From the NCBI GenBank assembly GCA_963934795.1, contig CAWWAF010000152.1:1-6806 (forward strand): a stretch of 6,806 nucleotides of DNA, in the 5' to 3' direction. The notes under the pieces are model-generated. The model saw only the letters and a program-made list of their open reading frames with translations, was not told where the DNA came from and made no database searches. How positions within the stretch are numbered: position 1 is the stretch's first letter; each line of letters starts with the position of its first letter. Below are positions 4,828-6,806 of this stretch, piece by piece. Origin of the DNA: UBA8438 sp963934795 (GTDB lineage Bacteria > Acidobacteriota > Vicinamibacteria > Vicinamibacterales > UBA8438). A program made the position numbers and the translations under genes.

Positions 4828-5916
4828 GTGGCTGAAGAGTGTCAACTCGAGAGGCGCAAACGGCTTGGCGTACGATTGACGCGCGGCGTTGCGGCCTGCC
4901 TGTCCTTGCTGGTCTTTGTTGGCCTCTTCAGCAGAGGAGTAGCACAGGCCGAGGTCGACGATGAAGCGGAGTCCGTGGTCGTTGGGTCGCGGCCGGATCC
5001 GGCTCCAGAGAGTGGCGGCAGCGGAAGCGAGACTGCCAGAGAGGGGACCATCCAACTCCCCGAGCGGGACCCGAACGCCTGCCGCAGCGACCCGGCGATG
5101 GGCCCGGAGATGGTCGTCATCGAGGGCGGTCATTTCAGGATGGGCTCGCTCGACGGTGACAGTAACGAGAAGCCAGTGCACACGGTTGCGGTGAAGTCGT
5201 TTGCCCTCAGTCGTTGCGAAGTCACCGTGGCGGAGTTCTCCGTCTTCGTGGAGGACACGGGGTATGTCGCGACGGCTGACAGCGGGGACTGTCGTGCGTT
5301 GAACGAAGCTGGCATCACCTTTGTCGACAGCGTGGACGCGTCCTGGCGAGATCCACGCTACCCGGAAGTCGCCCAAGTCGCTTCGATGCCAGTCGTGTGC
5401 GTGTCCTTCGACGATGCGTTGGCCTACACGCAGTGGCTCGCCGCGCGCACGGGTCAATCCTACCGGTTACCCACGGAAGCCGAGTGGGAATACGCCGCGC
5501 GCGCTCGCACGACCACCGCACGTCATTGGGAGGTCTACCGGTCCGCAAGTCCCTGCGATTTCGCCAACGGCGCCGACAAGGACGCCACGTCGCGGTTCAC
5601 GGATCGGTCGAACGTAGAGTGTGCTGACGGTCATGTGGTCTCGGCCCCGGTGGGGACCTATCGACCGAACGCGTTCGGCCTGTACGACATGTTGGGCAAT
5701 GTCTGGGAGTGGACGGCAGATTGCTGGCACGAGTCCTATGACGACGCCCCGATCGACGGCGATGTCTGGCAGGAAGCGGGCGACTGTTCGAGGCGTGTGG
5801 TTCGCGGCGGCTCCTGGTTCTACGGACCCATGGGCGTGCGGTCTGCCAAGCGGAGCAGCGACGACACCACGAGAACGTACAACAGCGTTGGATTTCGCGT
5901 TGCCAGGACGCTCTGA
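4828..5916 (+). CDS. Exported FGE/SUMF1-fold protein lacking the catalytic cysteines
   Basis: A 362-residue protein with a signal peptide (basic residues 9-19, hydrophobic 20-34, cleavage after VAQA at 41) and a low-complexity acidic/Gly-Ser linker to about 90. It then has a formylglycine-generating-enzyme/sulfatase-modifying-factor fold from about 93 to the end. Diagnostic motifs are MVVIEGGHFRMGS, the LSRCEVTVAEF segment, YRLPTEAEWEYAARA from 212, GLYDMLGNVWEW ending at 295, RVVRGGSW at 323-330 and GFRVAR near the end. In active FGE two cysteines follow the GGS motif (human Cys336/Cys341). Here those positions are Tyr332 and Val337, so formylglycine synthesis by that chemistry is unlikely. 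After the signal peptide there are eight cysteines, consistent with disulfides in the periplasm. The fold is reused in many non-FGE proteins, including kinase-linked ones; the function here is unknown. The next gene starts four bases after the stop, indicating an operon. Confidence 0.88.
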   Translation: MAEECQLERRKRLGVRLTRGVAACLSLLVFVGLFSRGVAQAEVDDEAESVVVGSRPDPAPESGGSGSETAREGTIQLPERDPNACRSDPAMGPEMVVIEGGHFRMGSLDGDSNEKPVHTVAVKSFALSRCEVTVAEFSVFVEDTGYVATADSGDCRALNEAGITFVDSVDASWRDPRYPEVAQVASMPVVCVSFDDALAYTQWLAARTGQSYRLPTEAEWEYAARARTTTARHWEVYRSASPCDFANGADKDATSRFTDRSNVECADGHVVSAPVGTYRPNAFGLYDMLGNVWEWTADCWHESYDDAPIDGDVWQEAGDCSRRVVRGGSWFYGPMGVRSAKRSSDDTTRTYNSVGFRVARTL

Positions 5917-5920
5917 CCCT

Positions 5921-6806
5921 GTGTGCTTTTCGCTCCCTCCCTCTTCACTGCCCCTTTGCTCGGCGTTTCGCCGTGCGGGCGGCCCGTGGCGCTGGCTGGC
6001 TGCAGTACTGCTCATCGTGCCCCTAGCTGCTGGCGCCTGTGCTGCTCGCTCCGCGGACCGAGCGGCTGATGAAGAGCCCGGTAGAGGGACTGGCGCTTAC
6101 ACCAGGAACCGGGACGTGGAGGGCGAGCGCTTCATGCTCGAAGCTGGCGCGGAGTTGTTCAGCGAGCACTGCACCGTCTGCCACGGCGAGCGCATGGAGG
6201 GGGCGGCCCAGGGCACGCCGCTGATCGGGGCAGCGCTCGCCGGCGGCGCGTCTGTCGACGAGCTGGTGGCGAGCATCAGCAACGGCTTCCCGGAGCGCAA
6301 CATGCCGGCCTGGTCCGCCACCATGAGCGCCGAGCAGATCAAGACCCTGGCGCTTTGGATAGCCGAGGTTCGGGAAGGGTTGGTCTACTCGCAGTTCAAC
6401 TTTATGGACGAGCTCACCATCCCGGAGGGCGCGACCCGAACCCAGGCGTACGACCTTGAGATCGACGTGCTGATCGCGGGGCTCGACCCACTGCCATACT
6501 CCCTCGCGGTGCTGCCCGACGGTCATGTGTTGGTCACCGAGAAGAAGCGCGGCCTTCGGCTAGTCACGCCGGAGGGAGACTCGACGCTTATCGGAGGTAC
6601 GCCGGCGGTCTACGACGACAGCCAGCTCGGTTATGGTGGTGTCGAGGAGGGCATCGGCTGGCTCCTGGACGTAGCCCCGCATCCGCGCTACCGGGAGAAT
6701 GGTTGGATCTACCTGGCCTACACCGACCGCTGTGGAGGCTGCAACGAGGCCAGTCGAGCCTCGCAGCGCCCGGTTTCCATGGTCAAACTCGTCCGTGGTC
6801 GCATTG
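5921..6806 (+). CDS. Cytochrome c / PQQ-dependent sugar dehydrogenase (GSDH-type) fusion, partial
   Basis: The frame is open to the right edge (295 codons seen). After an N-terminal export signal (Trp/Leu-rich core around residues 23-40, with a possible imperfect lipobox ending at Cys40), residues about 70-145 form a class I cytochrome c. This has CTVCH at 84-88 as the heme site and Met128 in NMPAW as the likely axial ligand. From about 190 a glucose/sorbosone dehydrogenase propeller begins: PYSLAVLPDGHVLVTE, GLRLVTPEG, then WLLDVAPHPRY and GWIYLAYTD. This family binds PQQ in a six-bladed propeller and oxidises aldoses or similar sugars in the periplasm; the fused heme would take the electrons. 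A CxxC pair (CGGC) follows YTDR, where relatives usually have no cysteines. GTG 5921 is chosen because it yields a full signal peptide and lies four bases after the upstream stop; it has no clear ribosome site and is probably translationally coupled. The start is less certain than the function. Confidence 0.87.
   Translation, partial: MCFSLPPSSLPLCSAFRRAGGPWRWLAAVLLIVPLAAGACAARSADRAADEEPGRGTGAYTRNRDVEGERFMLEAGAELFSEHCTVCHGERMEGAAQGTPLIGAALAGGASVDELVASISNGFPERNMPAWSATMSAEQIKTLALWIAEVREGLVYSQFNFMDELTIPEGATRTQAYDLEIDVLIAGLDPLPYSLAVLPDGHVLVTEKKRGLRLVTPEGDSTLIGGTPAVYDDSQLGYGGVEEGIGWLLDVAPHPRYRENGWIYLAYTDRCGGCNEASRASQRPVSMVKLVRGRI

Noticed and set aside
4749..4835. A 28-codon ORF (MLNLRVDVV...) overlapping the FGE-fold start, as a leader peptide
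   Set aside because: There is no ribosome site before its ATG, no regulatory codon pattern, and it is not recognisable.
4807..5457. A 216-codon minus-strand open frame
   Set aside because: It is a shadow of the FGE-fold gene, with no motifs of its own.
6023..6526. A 167-codon minus-strand open frame
   Set aside because: It is antisense to the cytochrome c-GSDH gene, whose CTVCH and propeller motifs are clear.
1..6806. A CRISPR array, toxin-antitoxin pair or defence system
   Set aside because: No regularly spaced repeats and no recognisable nuclease, toxin or antitoxin genes are present.

Overview
The window is high-GC DNA from a Gram-negative bacterium. Three or four of its gene products carry export signals, two are PQQ-type periplasmic dehydrogenases, and one has a c-type heme site. 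The lineage cannot be fixed from sequence alone. A decayed Ser/Thr kinase fragment and the integrase tail resemble types I associate with Acidobacteriota and some Proteobacteria (inference only).

Left part (1-3530): a PQQ quinoprotein dehydrogenase lies on the minus strand. Its stop codon overlaps the ATG of a further minus-strand gene that leaves the window. A 165-bp divergent intergenic region separates it from a plus-strand 3-hydroxyacyl-CoA dehydrogenase. That protein has an unusual order: an extra copy of the C-terminal helical domain sits before the Rossmann domain (C'-N-C). A GC-rich hairpin follows it.

Middle part (3570-4815): this is a junkyard of gene pieces. It holds a small exported Sel1-repeat ORF with a plausible promoter and an aberrant C-terminus, an overlapping out-of-frame zinc-ribbon piece joined in frame to the last ~65 codons of a tyrosine integrase, and, 17 bp after the integrase stop, the 3' half of a tRNA-Cys gene (minus strand, anticodon loop to CCA). 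I read the tRNA piece as an attachment-site core. Beyond it come a 16-bp perfect palindrome, two sets of short tandem direct repeats resembling integrase arm sites, and a ~63-codon relic of a Ser/Thr kinase N-lobe. I interpret the stretch as the scar of one or more integrative elements targeting tRNA-Cys.

Right part (4816-6806): an exported FGE/SUMF1-fold protein lacks the two catalytic cysteines of true formylglycine-generating enzymes. Four bases later begins a cytochrome c / PQQ sugar dehydrogenase (GSDH-type) fusion that runs off the right edge. The two look like one transcription unit.

The window thus holds two structurally unrelated PQQ enzyme families, an 8-bladed and a 6-bladed propeller type, on either side of a mobile-element scar. 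No complete novel defence or regulatory system is visible. The most unusual items are the permuted dehydrogenase architecture and the integrase/tRNA-Cys junction.
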